Source: Dinoroseobacter sp042096155 (GTDB lineage Bacteria > Pseudomonadota > Alphaproteobacteria > Rhodobacterales > Rhodobacteraceae). From it: DNA of 21,119 nt. Made by a program: the position numbers and the translations under genes. The notes under the pieces were generated by a model. The model was not told the origin of the DNA. It did no database searches and saw only the letters and a list, made by a program, of their open reading frames with translations. The number at the start of each line of letters is the position of its first letter. Positions within the stretch are counted from its first letter, which is position 1. Below, one piece after another: positions 1-7,962 of this stretch. Location: the NCBI GenBank assembly GCA_042096155.1, contig JBELMC010000049.1, positions 1 to 21,119 of the forward strand. Reading direction: 5' to 3'.

Positions 1-105
1 TGTGGTCTCTTCGTCATAAGGCTCACCTTTGGAGTGTTTTACACTCCGGTAAACCCGGGGCGGTTCACGGATGGCGTTGATGACTGTAAGGTTGGAAACG
101 CGCAT
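1..105 (-). CDS. possible 5' end of an unknown protein, cut by the window edge
   Basis: An open frame begins with ATG at 105-103 and runs off the left edge, giving 35 residues that start MRVSNLTVINAIREPPRVYR. The reading frame is open throughout and has an ordinary, hydrophilic composition. It lies on the same strand as secA, 114 bases beyond the secA stop, so it could be a separate gene or the next gene of the unit. No convincing Shine-Dalgarno sequence precedes the ATG (only GACGGA-like bases), and I do not recognise the family. A chance open frame of this length is quite possible. Confidence 0.3.
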   Translation of the reverse strand, partial: MRVSNLTVINAIREPPRVYRSVKHSKGEPYDEETT

Positions 106-219
106 AGTCCGTCGCGGAACGGGTATTTACCGCGTGATCAACATATACCGCTTTCCTATTGTCTCATTCATAACAACAAGTGAGCAGAAACCACACCAGA
201 ACGATCCTATTCACACGCT

Positions 220-2895
220 CTAATTGAAGCGACCATGGCAGTGCTTGAATTTTTTACCTGACCCGCAGGGGCACGGATCGTTGCGACCAGGATTACCCCA
301 TGTTGATGGATCGTCCTCCACAAATCCTGCGGACTTCGCCGCGGTGGTCGGTTCTGGCAATTTTGGAACGCTGCTGTGCTTCATTTGCTGTGCCATTTGG
401 GCCTGCTCTTCATCAGTCAAAGGGCGTACTCGACCCAATTTCTCCGATACTTCCGCACGCAGACTGTCAAGCATAGCCTCGAAAAGTTGGAAGCTCTCAG
501 TTTTGTATTCGTTCAGCGGATCGCGCTGCGCATACCCACGGAATCCAACTACGGAGCGCAAATGCTCTAGCGTCACCAGGTGCTCGCGCCATTTGGCATC
601 GATCGTCTGCAGCAATATTTGTTTTTCAATAAGGCGCATATTTTCAGGCCCAAACTGAGCTGCCTTGGCCGCCATAAAGGTGTCTGAGGCCTTTTCTAGG
701 CGCTCGGTGATCTCGGCATCATCGACACCTTCTTCGGCAGCCCAGTCAGACACTGCGGCGGAAAAGCCGAGCTTTCCCAAGATATCAGCATGCAAGCCTT
801 CTGTATCCCATTGATCTGCGTAGGTTTTTGGAGGCATGTATAAATTAACGAGATCTTCGATGACCTGATGGCGCATGTCCTGTGTGATCTCGACGACATC
901 ATCTGTTTCCATGATTTCACGGCGCTGCGAAAAGATGGTTTTTCGTTGATCGTTCATCACATCGTCGAATTTCAGCAGCTGCTTGCGAATGTCGAAATTG
1001 CGGCCTTCCACCTTTGCTTGAGCTTTTTCAAGCGATTTATTCACCCAAGGGTGGACGATGGCCTCGCCTTCTTTCATGCCCAGACCAGACAGCACTTTCT
1101 CGAGACGGTCCGACCCGAAAATACGCATCAGATCATCTTCCAGTGACAAAAAGAATGAGGATTTTCCTGGATCGCCCTGACGGCCAGAACGGCCGCGCAG
1201 CTGATTGTCGATACGACGACTCTCGTGACGCTCTGTGGCGAGCACAAACAGACCACCTGCTTTTTTGACTGCGTCTTCAGCGGCTTTATGATCTTGTTCA
1301 AGGGTTTCACGGATCTCGTCGGGGTTCGCGTTGGGGTCTGCGGCGATTGCTTCCATGACCTGAAATTCGAAGTTACCGCCCAGCTTAATGTCGGTACCGC
1401 GACCCGCCATATTTGTTGCAATCGTCACAGCACTCAGTTTGCCCGCGTCGGCAATGATCTGTGCCTCTTGTTCATGCTGGCGCGCATTCAGCACATTGTG
1501 AGTGATCCCAGCTTTCGTCAACAATCCGCTGAGCATTTCGGATTTCTCAATCGATGTTGTCCCGACCAGGACCGGCTGACCGGCTGTGTTCGCCTCTTGG
1601 ATGGTCATCACGATGGCGTCGTATTTTTCTTTGGTGGTCCGATAAATGGCATCATGATCATCGACCCGGGCTATCGGACGATTGGTTGGCACTTCCACAA
1701 CGCCCAGACCATAGATTGTCTGGAATTCTTCGGCTTCTGTCGCAGCCGTTCCTGTCATGCCACCCAGCTTATTGTAGAGACGAAAATAATTTTGGAATGT
1801 GACCGATGCCAGCGTGACGTTTTCGGACTGGATGGTTTGGCCCTCTTTGGCTTCGATCGCTTGATGCAAACCATCCGACAAACGCCGCCCAGCCATCATC
1901 CGGCCCGTAAACTCATCAATCAAAACAATCTCGCCGTTGCGAATGATGTAGTCTTTGTCTTTGGTAAACAGCTGGTGCGCTTTTAGACCTTGGGTCACGT
2001 GGTGCACAATCGTGGTCGACTCGGGATCGTAAAGCGACTGACCCTCTGGCAGAATCCCGGCCTCCAGCAACAGCGTTTCCATAAACTCGTTGCCTTCATC
2101 CGTGAAGGTCGCATTCCGGGTTTTTTCATCCAATGTGTAATGTTCTTCGGTCAGCTTCGGGATAAGCTTGTCGACGGTGATATACATCTCGGAGCGGTCT
2201 GCAGACGGACCAGAGATGATCAGCGGTGTGCGCGCCTCATCAATCAAGATTGAGTCGACCTCATCCACAATCGCGAAAGAGTGACCACGCTGGCTCATAT
2301 CTTCAAGCCGCGCTTTCATGTTATCGCGGAGATAATCAAACCCCAATTCATTGTTGGTCGCATAGGTTACATCAGCCTCATAAGCGATACGCTTTTCAGT
2401 ATCGGGCTGCTGAGGAACGACGACACCTGTGGTCATGCCCAGTTGTGTATAGACCTTGCCCATCCATTCCGCATCACGTCGAGCCAGGTAATCATTGACT
2501 GTCACAATGTGCACAGCGCCGCCATCAAGCGCGTTAAGATAAGCCGGAAAGGTCGCCACAAGGGTTTTCCCTTCGCCAGTTTTCATCTCGGCTATGTTGC
2601 CTTGGTGCAAAAAAATGCCACCCATCAACTGTGTGTCGAACGCGCGTAGACCAAGCGCACGACGCGCACCTTCGCGACAATTTGCAAAAGCCTCCGGCAA
2701 CAGCTGATCGAGGCTTTCTCCTTTCGCCACACGGTCCCGAAACTGCGCGGTTTTGGCGATCAGATCGTTGTCGGCCAGCGCCTCAAACTCAGCCTCAAGC
2801 GCATTGATCTGGTCGACCAGCGGTTTCACAGACTTTATTTTGCGATCGTTCGGCGTTCCGAAGATCTTTTTACTAATCGTTCCCAAACCCAACAT
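220..2895 (-). CDS. secA: preprotein translocase ATPase SecA
   Basis: SecA is the motor ATPase that pushes unfolded preproteins through the SecYEG channel in the inner membrane. At 891 residues it has the usual full length for alphaproteobacteria. Visible landmarks are the Walker A motif MKTGEGKT (104-111), the DEVDS Walker B box at 211-215, the helicase-like NMAGRGTDIKLGG segment, and a C-terminal zinc-binding tail CPCGSGKKFKHCH with ligands C875, C877, C886 and H887, which in this family binds SecB and lipids. The ATG at 2895 starts the conserved N-terminus (MLGLGTISKKIFG) and follows a modest GAAAGAAG ribosome binding site. The gene is divergent from the parvulin gene at 3131, with a 235-base shared upstream region. 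Family assignment is certain. Confidence 0.99.
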   Translation of the reverse strand: MLGLGTISKKIFGTPNDRKIKSVKPLVDQINALEAEFEALADNDLIAKTAQFRDRVAKGESLDQLLPEAFANCREGARRALGLRAFDTQLMGGIFLHQGNIAEMKTGEGKTLVATFPAYLNALDGGAVHIVTVNDYLARRDAEWMGKVYTQLGMTTGVVVPQQPDTEKRIAYEADVTYATNNELGFDYLRDNMKARLEDMSQRGHSFAIVDEVDSILIDEARTPLIISGPSADRSEMYITVDKLIPKLTEEHYTLDEKTRNATFTDEGNEFMETLLLEAGILPEGQSLYDPESTTIVHHVTQGLKAHQLFTKDKDYIIRNGEIVLIDEFTGRMMAGRRLSDGLHQAIEAKEGQTIQSENVTLASVTFQNYFRLYNKLGGMTGTAATEAEEFQTIYGLGVVEVPTNRPIARVDDHDAIYRTTKEKYDAIVMTIQEANTAGQPVLVGTTSIEKSEMLSGLLTKAGITHNVLNARQHEQEAQIIADAGKLSAVTIATNMAGRGTDIKLGGNFEFQVMEAIAADPNANPDEIRETLEQDHKAAEDAVKKAGGLFVLATERHESRRIDNQLRGRSGRQGDPGKSSFFLSLEDDLMRIFGSDRLEKVLSGLGMKEGEAIVHPWVNKSLEKAQAKVEGRNFDIRKQLLKFDDVMNDQRKTIFSQRREIMETDDVVEITQDMRHQVIEDLVNLYMPPKTYADQWDTEGLHADILGKLGFSAAVSDWAAEEGVDDAEITERLEKASDTFMAAKAAQFGPENMRLIEKQILLQTIDAKWREHLVTLEHLRSVVGFRGYAQRDPLNEYKTESFQLFEAMLDSLRAEVSEKLGRVRPLTDEEQAQMAQQMKHSSVPKLPEPTTAAKSAGFVEDDPSTWGNPGRNDPCPCGSGKKFKHCHGRFN

Positions 2896-3130
2896 AAGAT
2901 GGCTTCTTTCTTTGTTGCGGCCGTCTGTGACCGATCGTGATCCGCCCCCCGACGCTCAGCGCTTGTCGGCGATGCGCATGCGGCTTAAAACATCCGTAAA
3001 GGTCGTTGCTGAGGCAATCCCATAGAGCTTGTTTGGCACATAAGTGCCTCTATTTGGACTGTCAACGTGGCGCGCCGATCAAGACTGTGAGGGCAAAAGA
3101 CTTGCCCCGATTTTATAGGAGTTTTCCCTC
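2896..3130. promoter_or_regulatory. divergent secA / ppiC upstream region
   Basis: This 235-base spacer must hold the starts of transcription for both secA (leftward) and the parvulin operon (rightward). It contains a perfect 5-bp inverted repeat GGCAC-ATAA-GTGCC at 3035-3048, which could be an operator half-site pair or a small hairpin. TAGGAG at 3116-3121 is a good ribosome binding site, nine bases before the GTG of the parvulin gene. No strong -35/-10 pair could be picked on either strand. Confidence 0.4.
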
Positions 3131-3967
3131 GTGTTCACAAATCGATTTGGCGCGGCAGCTGTTGCCGCGAGTCTGAGCCTGAGCGCCCCCGTTTTCGCCC
3201 AAGACGCCGACACTGTTTTGGCAACAGTCGGCGGTGTAGAGATTACACTTGGCACAATTATTGTAGCCACCGAAAACCTGCCCGATCAGTATAGCGCACT
3301 AGATGATCGTGTCCTGCTAAATGGACTTTTAGAGCAATTGATCCAACAGCAGGCACTGTCGCAGTCATTGGGCGATTCTCTGACCAAACGTGATCAATTG
3401 AGCTTGGAAAACGAGATGCGCGCCTACCGCGCAAACATCGTTTTAAAAGGCGCGGCTGAAGCCGCTATCAGCCGTGCGGCTATCCAAGCTGCGTATGAAG
3501 AACGGTTTGCCAATGCAACCAGCGGGACGGAGTATAATGCTGCTCATATCTTGGTTGAAACTCAGGAGGAAGCCTTTGCGCTTATTGCTGAACTGGACGG
3601 CGGCGCAGATTTTGCCGAACTGGCGAAAGAGCACTCAACAGGCCCGTCTGGCCCGAGCGGTGGGGCCTTGGGATGGTTTGGTGAAGGCATGATGGTCCCG
3701 AAATTCGAGGCCGCTGTGATCGCACTCGAGGTCGGCGCAATTTCACCACCCGTGCAAACGCAATTTGGTTGGCACATTATAAAATTATACGAAAGCAGAC
3801 CGTTAGATGCGCCGGAACTGGAAAGTGTACAAGCCGAGATCGAAGCGCAGCTGCAACAATCCGCTGTCCAAGAAACAATTACATCGCTGACGACAAGCAT
3901 CGAGATTCGGCGTTTCGACGAGGAAATTGACCCCGCGTTGATCCGTAAGTCGGAATTGCTGGACTGA
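3131..3967 (+). CDS. secreted parvulin-type peptidyl-prolyl isomerase (PpiC/SurA-like)
   Basis: This is a probable periplasmic folding helper that catalyses cis-trans isomerisation at X-proline bonds of exported proteins. The 278-residue product starts with a Sec signal peptide (charged N-terminus, hydrophobic AAAVAASLSLSAPVFA, likely cleavage after A23). An N-terminal helical segment (about 30-125) resembles the SurA/PrsA chaperone part. A rotamase domain spans about 136-223, with the hallmarks AHILVET, the GPSGPSGGALGWFGEG loop, MVPKFEAAV and FGWHIIKLYESR. The start is GTG, supported by TAGGAG nine bases upstream and by the intact signal peptide. Only six bases separate its stop from argJ, so the two are probably co-transcribed. 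Specific clients cannot be read from the sequence. Confidence 0.93.
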   Translation: MFTNRFGAAAVAASLSLSAPVFAQDADTVLATVGGVEITLGTIIVATENLPDQYSALDDRVLLNGLLEQLIQQQALSQSLGDSLTKRDQLSLENEMRAYRANIVLKGAAEAAISRAAIQAAYEERFANATSGTEYNAAHILVETQEEAFALIAELDGGADFAELAKEHSTGPSGPSGGALGWFGEGMMVPKFEAAVIALEVGAISPPVQTQFGWHIIKLYESRPLDAPELESVQAEIEAQLQQSAVQETITSLTTSIEIRRFDEEIDPALIRKSELLD

Positions 3968-3973
3968 TCTGGC

Positions 3974-5206
3974 ATGGTGAAGACCCAACCGGCTGTCTCG
4001 CCGCTGGCACCTGCCGCGTTTCCCGATCTGCTGCCTGTTGCGGGCGTCAGATTCGCAGCGGCGGCGGCTGGTGTAAAATATACGGGGCGCGATGATGTCA
4101 TGCTGGCTGTCGTGGATCCTGGTGCAACGGTGGCAGGTGTATTCACACGCTCGTCGACGCGCTCTGCAGCCGTGCTGGACTGCCAGTCAAAGCTGGCCTG
4201 CGATCAAAATACCGAAGCAGGTGTGGCGATTTTGGTAAACTCTGGCAATTCCAACGCGTTTACCGGACGCTGTGGTCAAGAATCGGTTCATGCACTCTGC
4301 GCGGCAGCGGCCGCAATGCTGGATATACCACAATCGCGGATATTCACCGCCTCGACCGGCGTGATCGGCGAGCCTCTGCCCCATGATCGCATTATCGGCC
4401 AACTTGGCGTTTTGACAGACGGTCTTTCAATCGATCGAGGCGAGGATGCAGCCCGTGCGATTATGACAACCGATACATTTGCCAAAGGCGCGACCACTCA
4501 AGTGGATTTGGGTGGCAAAACAATCACCATCTCTGGTTTTGCCAAAGGCTCGGGCATGATTGCGCCCGATATGGCAACGATGCTGGTCTATGTCTTCACC
4601 GACGCAACAATTCCGCAAGACCAATTACAAGCCATGTTAAATCGGTTAAATAGTCTCAGCTTCAATGCGATAACTGTTGATAGTGATACATCGACATCAG
4701 ACAGCCTGATGCTGGTGGCAACTGGATGCGGCTCTGATGTCGGCGATGGTGTCGGGTTTGAGGCCGCTTTGAAGACGTTGATGCTGGATCTCGCGCATCA
4801 AGTTGTCCGCGATGGCGAAGGGGCAACCAAATTCGTCGAAGTGACAGTGACCGGCGCAATGTCGGTTCCTGATGCGGATAAGGTTGCGCGCTCGATTGCG
4901 AACTCCCCACTGGTGAAGACCGCGATCGCAGGCGAGGATCCGAATTGGGGCCGTATCGTAATGGCGATAGGGAAATCAGGGGCCCAAGCAGATCGTGACC
5001 GACTGCAAATCAAGTTCGGAGACATCTTGGTCGCCGAAAACGGATGGGTCTCGTCAGGGTATACAGAGGATGCGGGGGCCGCTTACATGCGTCGGTCCGA
5101 TCTTAAAATTTCGGTCGATCTCGGCCTTGGCGCAGCGCAGGCAACAATCTGGACCTGCGACTTGACCCATGGCTACGTCAAAATTAACGCAGATTATCGC
5201 TCGTGA
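3974..5206 (+). CDS. argJ: glutamate N-acetyltransferase / amino-acid N-acetyltransferase ArgJ
   Basis: ArgJ moves the acetyl group from N-acetylornithine to glutamate, recycling acetyl in the arginine pathway; bifunctional forms also use acetyl-CoA. The 410-residue precursor has the family features: VNSGNSNAFTG (about 89-98), FTASTGVIGEPLP (124-136), and the self-cleavage site GSGMIAPDMATML, where cleavage is expected between A201 and T202 to give alpha and beta chains with T202 as nucleophile. EDPNWGRIVMAIGKSG and the C-terminal HGYVKINADYRS are also typical. The gene lies six bases after the parvulin gene and overlaps the mutT start by four bases (GTGA), which suggests translational coupling. 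Whether it is bifunctional cannot be told from sequence alone. Confidence 0.98.
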   Translation: MVKTQPAVSPLAPAAFPDLLPVAGVRFAAAAAGVKYTGRDDVMLAVVDPGATVAGVFTRSSTRSAAVLDCQSKLACDQNTEAGVAILVNSGNSNAFTGRCGQESVHALCAAAAAMLDIPQSRIFTASTGVIGEPLPHDRIIGQLGVLTDGLSIDRGEDAARAIMTTDTFAKGATTQVDLGGKTITISGFAKGSGMIAPDMATMLVYVFTDATIPQDQLQAMLNRLNSLSFNAITVDSDTSTSDSLMLVATGCGSDVGDGVGFEAALKTLMLDLAHQVVRDGEGATKFVEVTVTGAMSVPDADKVARSIANSPLVKTAIAGEDPNWGRIVMAIGKSGAQADRDRLQIKFGDILVAENGWVSSGYTEDAGAAYMRRSDLKISVDLGLGAAQATIWTCDLTHGYVKINADYRS

Positions 5207-5601
5207 AGACGGTTCTTGTTTCCGCCGTCGCCTTGGTCGATCCGGATGGACGCGTGTTGCTGGCCCAACGCCCTCAAGGCAAATCCATGGCTGGGCTTTG
5301 GGAATTTCCAGGCGGCAAGATCGAACCCGGAGAAACGCCTGAGCATGCTCTGATCCGCGAATTACACGAAGAACTTGGGATCGACACCTGGGCCAGTTGT
5401 CTGGCGCCACTGACCTTCGCGAGCCATAGCTACGAGACCTTTCATTTGCTGATGCCGCTTTTCATTTGTCGAAAATGGAAAGGCACGCCCGCCCCACGTG
5501 AAGGCCAGGTTCTCAAATGGGCCCGGGCCAAAGAGCTGCGCGATTACCCCATGCCTGCAGCAGACAGCCCGCTTATCCCAATTCTGCGCGAATGGATTTG
5601 A
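5203..5601 (+). CDS. mutT: MutT-type Nudix 8-oxo-dGTP diphosphatase
   Basis: This enzyme hydrolyses 8-oxo-dGTP to the monophosphate and keeps oxidised guanine out of DNA. The 132 residues match the MutT family in length and pattern. The Nudix box GX5EX7REUXEEXGU is complete from G38 to I60 (GKIEPGE...RELHEELGI), and the substrate-pocket start VDPDGRVLLAQRP and GLWEFPGGK are present. The start is GTG at 5203, overlapping the argJ stop as GTGA; no independent ribosome binding site is needed if translation is coupled. The same argJ-mutT pairing is, as I recall, common in Rhodobacterales. A hairpin with a T-run at 5845 is a possible transcript end. Confidence 0.95.
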   Translation: MKTVLVSAVALVDPDGRVLLAQRPQGKSMAGLWEFPGGKIEPGETPEHALIRELHEELGIDTWASCLAPLTFASHSYETFHLLMPLFICRKWKGTPAPREGQVLKWARAKELRDYPMPAADSPLIPILREWI

Positions 5602-5683
5602 TTGTTAAGACCTCCGCATACTGACAAAGTTCGCTGTTTCGTTTGGGTCTTGCACTCGGCAATTTAGTGGCGTTCACAGTAAG

Positions 5684-5890
5684 ATGATTTCGGGCAACAT
5701 TGGTCTGTTTGTTTCAGAGCGGAGTTGCAAATATGGTATGAGCAGTGCGCTTTTTTACGAGTGGCGTGCAAAATTTGGCGCGATGGATGCTCCGATGGGG
5801 TCTGAGGTGAAAGCGATGACTGAGCATGGCCGCGCCACAAATGCATGCCCTCCCGGCATTTTTTTGTCAAAAGCGCCTGCGAGGAAATAG
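5684..5890 (+). pseudogene. relic of an IS3-family transposase OrfA (helix-turn-helix part)
   Basis: This short open frame encodes SCKYGMSSALFYEWRAKFG followed by a methionine/aspartate stretch and SEVKAM (residues 14-45). It closely resembles the helix-turn-helix region of IS3-type OrfA proteins, whose pattern is roughly CRKYGISxATFYKWRxKYGGM...LKALE. What should follow, a leucine-rich coiled segment and then OrfB with its DDE catalytic domain, is absent: after residue 45 the frame drifts into unrelated sequence and stops. No terminal inverted repeats were found. It is therefore a decayed fragment, not an active element. It sits where two convergent transcription units end, a place that tolerates insertions. 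The match is by recall of the family pattern. Confidence 0.7.
5845..5865 (+). terminator. candidate intrinsic terminator of the ppiC-argJ-mutT unit
   Basis: A 5-bp stem ATGCC (5845-5849) / GGCAT (5855-5859) with a five-base loop is followed at once by seven T residues ending at 5865. This has the shape of a Rho-independent terminator on the plus strand, although the stem is short. It lies inside the transposase relic, about 240 bases after the mutT stop. Confidence 0.4.
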
Positions 5891-5893
5891 CAC

Positions 5894-5920
5894 CAAGCGC
5901 TGCCATAACGCTTGTTTTAT
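5894..5920 (+). terminator. second candidate hairpin terminator
   Basis: CAAGCG (5894-5899) and CGCTTG (5909-5914) form a perfect 6-bp stem with a nine-base loop, followed by TTTTAT. It may back up the hairpin at 5845. The T-tract is weak, so the call is tentative. Confidence 0.3.
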
Positions 5921-5950
5921 ATGAGTGTGTCCTTCCATTTTAAAGAGAGG

Positions 5951-5966
5951 ATCACACCATCACACC
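5951..5966. repeat. two tandem copies of ATCACACC
   Basis: ATCACACC occurs twice without a gap, just beyond the 3' end of the DUF1643 gene. It is short and may be chance; no function is proposed. Confidence 0.35.
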
Positions 5967-5979
5967 GTGGATCGAACAC

Positions 5980-6489
5980 CTAGTGAGGCACCCACAATAT
6001 TGGCTGTTGGACATAGGGGATATAGAGCGGATGCTTTGGGTGGCCTGCTTTGCTCAACCCCAGATGATGTAAAGGTTTGTCGGTTGCACGCAGCAGCGTC
6101 TCGACCGCCCGCCCCCGCGCCAGAAATGCACCATGGGTGCCCCATCCGCAGATAAGCGTATCGCACCAATTTGCTGCATTGATGATAGCGGCGTCGTTAT
6201 GCGGGCCGATTGGATTGGCTGCAGCACGCATTTTTTGGGGATCCGTGTCGCGCCAAGCGAAAATATTGGTGACCCGAAAGCCGCCAAAACCCAGTGTTCG
6301 GGCCCGGCGCTCACACCGCTCGACGGTTGGGTCGTTCTGGATCTCGGTTGCCGTAGATGGGTTAAGCATGACAAAGCTGACTGTTGGTCCATCCTGCCAG
6401 ACCCGCGTCAACGCATAGCGGTAACGTTCACAGTTGGAATAGATCGCGACCGACGCCGCGTCGCCCTTTTGGTGGGTGCGGGTGATCAC
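5980..6489 (-). CDS. DUF1643 family protein
   Basis: The 169-residue product fits DUF1643, a family of uncharacterised bacterial proteins. Family features seen are YRYALTRVW near the N-terminus, the signature FVMLNPSTATEIQNDPTVERC (around residues 39-59), a glycine-rich FGGFRVTNIFAWR, and near the C-terminus LGLSKAGHPKHPLYI. The start is taken as GTG at 6489-6487, because AGAGGG lies about eight bases upstream and the homologous region begins soon after; no in-frame ATG is placed as well. The gene follows truB on the same strand with a spacer of about 60 bases and may be read from the rbfA promoter. No catalytic role is established to my knowledge, and its presence with RNA-maturation genes does not by itself show a role in RNA. 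Confidence 0.88.
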   Translation of the reverse strand: MITRTHQKGDAASVAIYSNCERYRYALTRVWQDGPTVSFVMLNPSTATEIQNDPTVERCERRARTLGFGGFRVTNIFAWRDTDPQKMRAAANPIGPHNDAAIINAANWCDTLICGWGTHGAFLARGRAVETLLRATDKPLHHLGLSKAGHPKHPLYIPYVQQPILWVPH

Positions 6490-6548
6490 GGGTGAAACCC
6501 TCTGGACGTTGTTTTGAGCATATCAAAGCAAATCAATCTGCGAATTGA

Positions 6549-7454
6549 CTAAAGGTTAAATACGCGATTGGGATGAAGCGCGCCGGCCTTGTAAATTCCG
6601 ATCGCGATCGCGGTCCCATTGAAAGAGGCCCAAGCTTCGTCACCATATTCCGCTTCAGATGAGATCACCATTCCCGGATTGCCATTGCGCAATTTTTGCG
6701 CGTTTGGTTCGGTACAGCGCAGCTCTGGAAGATCGGTGAGGCCGACTTCCAGCGGGTGCAAGAACCGATCAAGCTGTGGTGTTTTTGCGAGCGCTTCGAT
6801 TTGTTCCAATGTGATGGCGTCGTCAAGTTCGAATGGGCCGGACCAAATGCGGCGCAAGGACAGCACGTGGCCTTTGCAGCCAAGCGCATTACCCAAATCG
6901 CGAGCAATCGAGCGGACATAGCCGCCTTTTCCACAAACCATATCGAGGATAACCGTATCTGGGTCAGTGCGTTCCACGATTTCGAGGCTCTCGACATAAA
7001 GGTCACGGGCTGTCATCTCCATCGCCTCGCCATCACGAGCGCGTTTATAGGCGCGCTCGCCATTTATTTTGACGGCAGAGAACTGCGGTGGCACCTGTCG
7101 GATATCGCCGATGAATGCCGGTAGAGCCGCTTGTATTGTGGCTGTGTCAGGTCGGCCATCTCGGGTTGCGATGACTTGTCCTTCTGCATCGTCAGTGTTT
7201 GTGGCAGTCCCGAGTTTCATAGTGAAGCGGTAAGCCTTCATCGCATCGGTTACGAAGGGTACAGTTTTGGTGGCCTCGCCCAAAGCAACGGCAAGAATCC
7301 CAGTCGCCTCAGGGTCGAGTGTCCCTGAGTGTCCGGCTTTTTTGGCACCGAAGGCCCAACGTATCTTATTGACCACAGCGGTTGAGCTTAACCCCGCAGG
7401 TTTGTCCACGACCAACCAGCCATGAACATCACGGCCTTTTGTCCGTCGTGCCAT
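6549..7454 (-). CDS. truB: tRNA pseudouridine(55) synthase TruB
   Basis: TruB converts U55 in the T-loop of tRNAs to pseudouridine and also helps tRNA folding. The chosen 301-residue protein begins MARRTKGRDVHGWLVVDKP. It carries the catalytic motif GHSGTLDPEATGILAVALG (41-59) with D47 as the expected nucleophile, followed by KAYRFTMKLG, VPPQFSAVKINGERAYKRAR, a GGYVRSIARDLG segment, and a C-terminal PUA-like region. The reading frame stays open for 23 codons upstream, but that extension overlaps the rbfA coding end, and the ATG at 7454 lies one base after the rbfA stop (TGA-T-ATG), the usual coupled arrangement. rbfA-truB is a classic ribosome/RNA maturation pair. Confidence is very high. Confidence 0.97.
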   Translation of the reverse strand: MARRTKGRDVHGWLVVDKPAGLSSTAVVNKIRWAFGAKKAGHSGTLDPEATGILAVALGEATKTVPFVTDAMKAYRFTMKLGTATNTDDAEGQVIATRDGRPDTATIQAALPAFIGDIRQVPPQFSAVKINGERAYKRARDGEAMEMTARDLYVESLEIVERTDPDTVILDMVCGKGGYVRSIARDLGNALGCKGHVLSLRRIWSGPFELDDAITLEQIEALAKTPQLDRFLHPLEVGLTDLPELRCTEPNAQKLRNGNPGMVISSEAEYGDEAWASFNGTAIAIGIYKAGALHPNRVFNL

Positions 7455-7455
7455 A

Positions 7456-7851
7456 TCAGTCTTCCAAATCTTGACGGACACGCTGTTCCGAAAATAATCG
7501 CCGTGTCGCATCCATTTGGTCAAAAGTTTCGTCGATCTGAAATTTCAACTCTGGTGAGAATTTCAAGGTCAACGCCTTGGCCACGGCGCGGCGCAGTTCG
7601 TGGCGGTTTTCGCGCAGAGCAGACAGCGCGCCTTCGGCGTCTTTACCCCCCAATGGCAATACGAACGCGGTGGCAACTTTCAAATCGCTCGAGGTTCGGA
7701 CTTCACCTACTGTGATCGAGTAACTGTTGAGCTTGGGGTCATGAATATCGCCCCTTTGCAGCACTTCGGACAAGGTCCGCCGGATCAGCTCGCCCACGCG
7801 CAACTGGCGTTGGGTCGGACCGGACGAAGGGGCATCATATTTGCGCGCCAT
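7456..7851 (-). CDS. rbfA: 30S ribosome-binding factor RbfA
   Basis: RbfA binds immature 30S subunits near helix 1 of 16S rRNA and is needed for efficient 5'-end processing, especially in the cold. The 131 residues include QLRVGELIRRTLSEVLQRG, the KH-like core ITVGEVRTSSDLKVATAFV, and the C-terminal FSPELKFQIDETFDQMDATRRLF. The start is the ATG at 7851, preceded by AAAGGAGA at seven-base spacing. The frame continues open upstream, antisense to dapB, but that part matches nothing expected and would exceed family length. It is the first gene of the minus-strand unit and is divergent from dapB, with a 111-base intergenic region carrying a 7-bp inverted repeat. Confidence 0.97.
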   Translation of the reverse strand: MARKYDAPSSGPTQRQLRVGELIRRTLSEVLQRGDIHDPKLNSYSITVGEVRTSSDLKVATAFVLPLGGKDAEGALSALRENRHELRRAVAKALTLKFSPELKFQIDETFDQMDATRRLFSEQRVRQDLED

Positions 7852-7962
7852 TGCGGGTCTCCTTTCGGGGCGATCTAAGCGGTTGCGGCGACCCTTGCAA
7901 CCGAGGCTTTGCACTGTGGCCAATCCGGCGCTACGACAAACCAACAGATAGGAGACAGCGAA
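7852..7962. promoter_or_regulatory. divergent rbfA / dapB promoter region with a hyphenated palindrome
   Basis: The spacer contains CGGTTGC (7880-7886) and its exact reverse complement GCAACCG (7897-7903), separated by ten bases. On the minus strand, TTGCAA (7900-7895) and TTAGAT (7878-7873) are 16 bases apart and could be the rbfA -35/-10. On the plus strand, TTGCAC (7909-7914) and TACGAC (7932-7937), 17 bases apart, could serve dapB. Both are only 3/6 matches to consensus. Ribosome binding sites are AGGAGA before rbfA and ATAGGAGA (7948-7955) before dapB. Confidence 0.4.

Noticed and set aside
1225..1986. A 253-codon plus-strand open frame antisense to secA
   Set aside because: It lies wholly inside secA, has no family resemblance and a biased composition typical of the antisense frame of a conserved gene.
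7455..7523. Upstream extension of truB by 23 codons
   Set aside because: It would overlap the end of rbfA; the ATG one base after the rbfA stop gives the conserved N-terminus.
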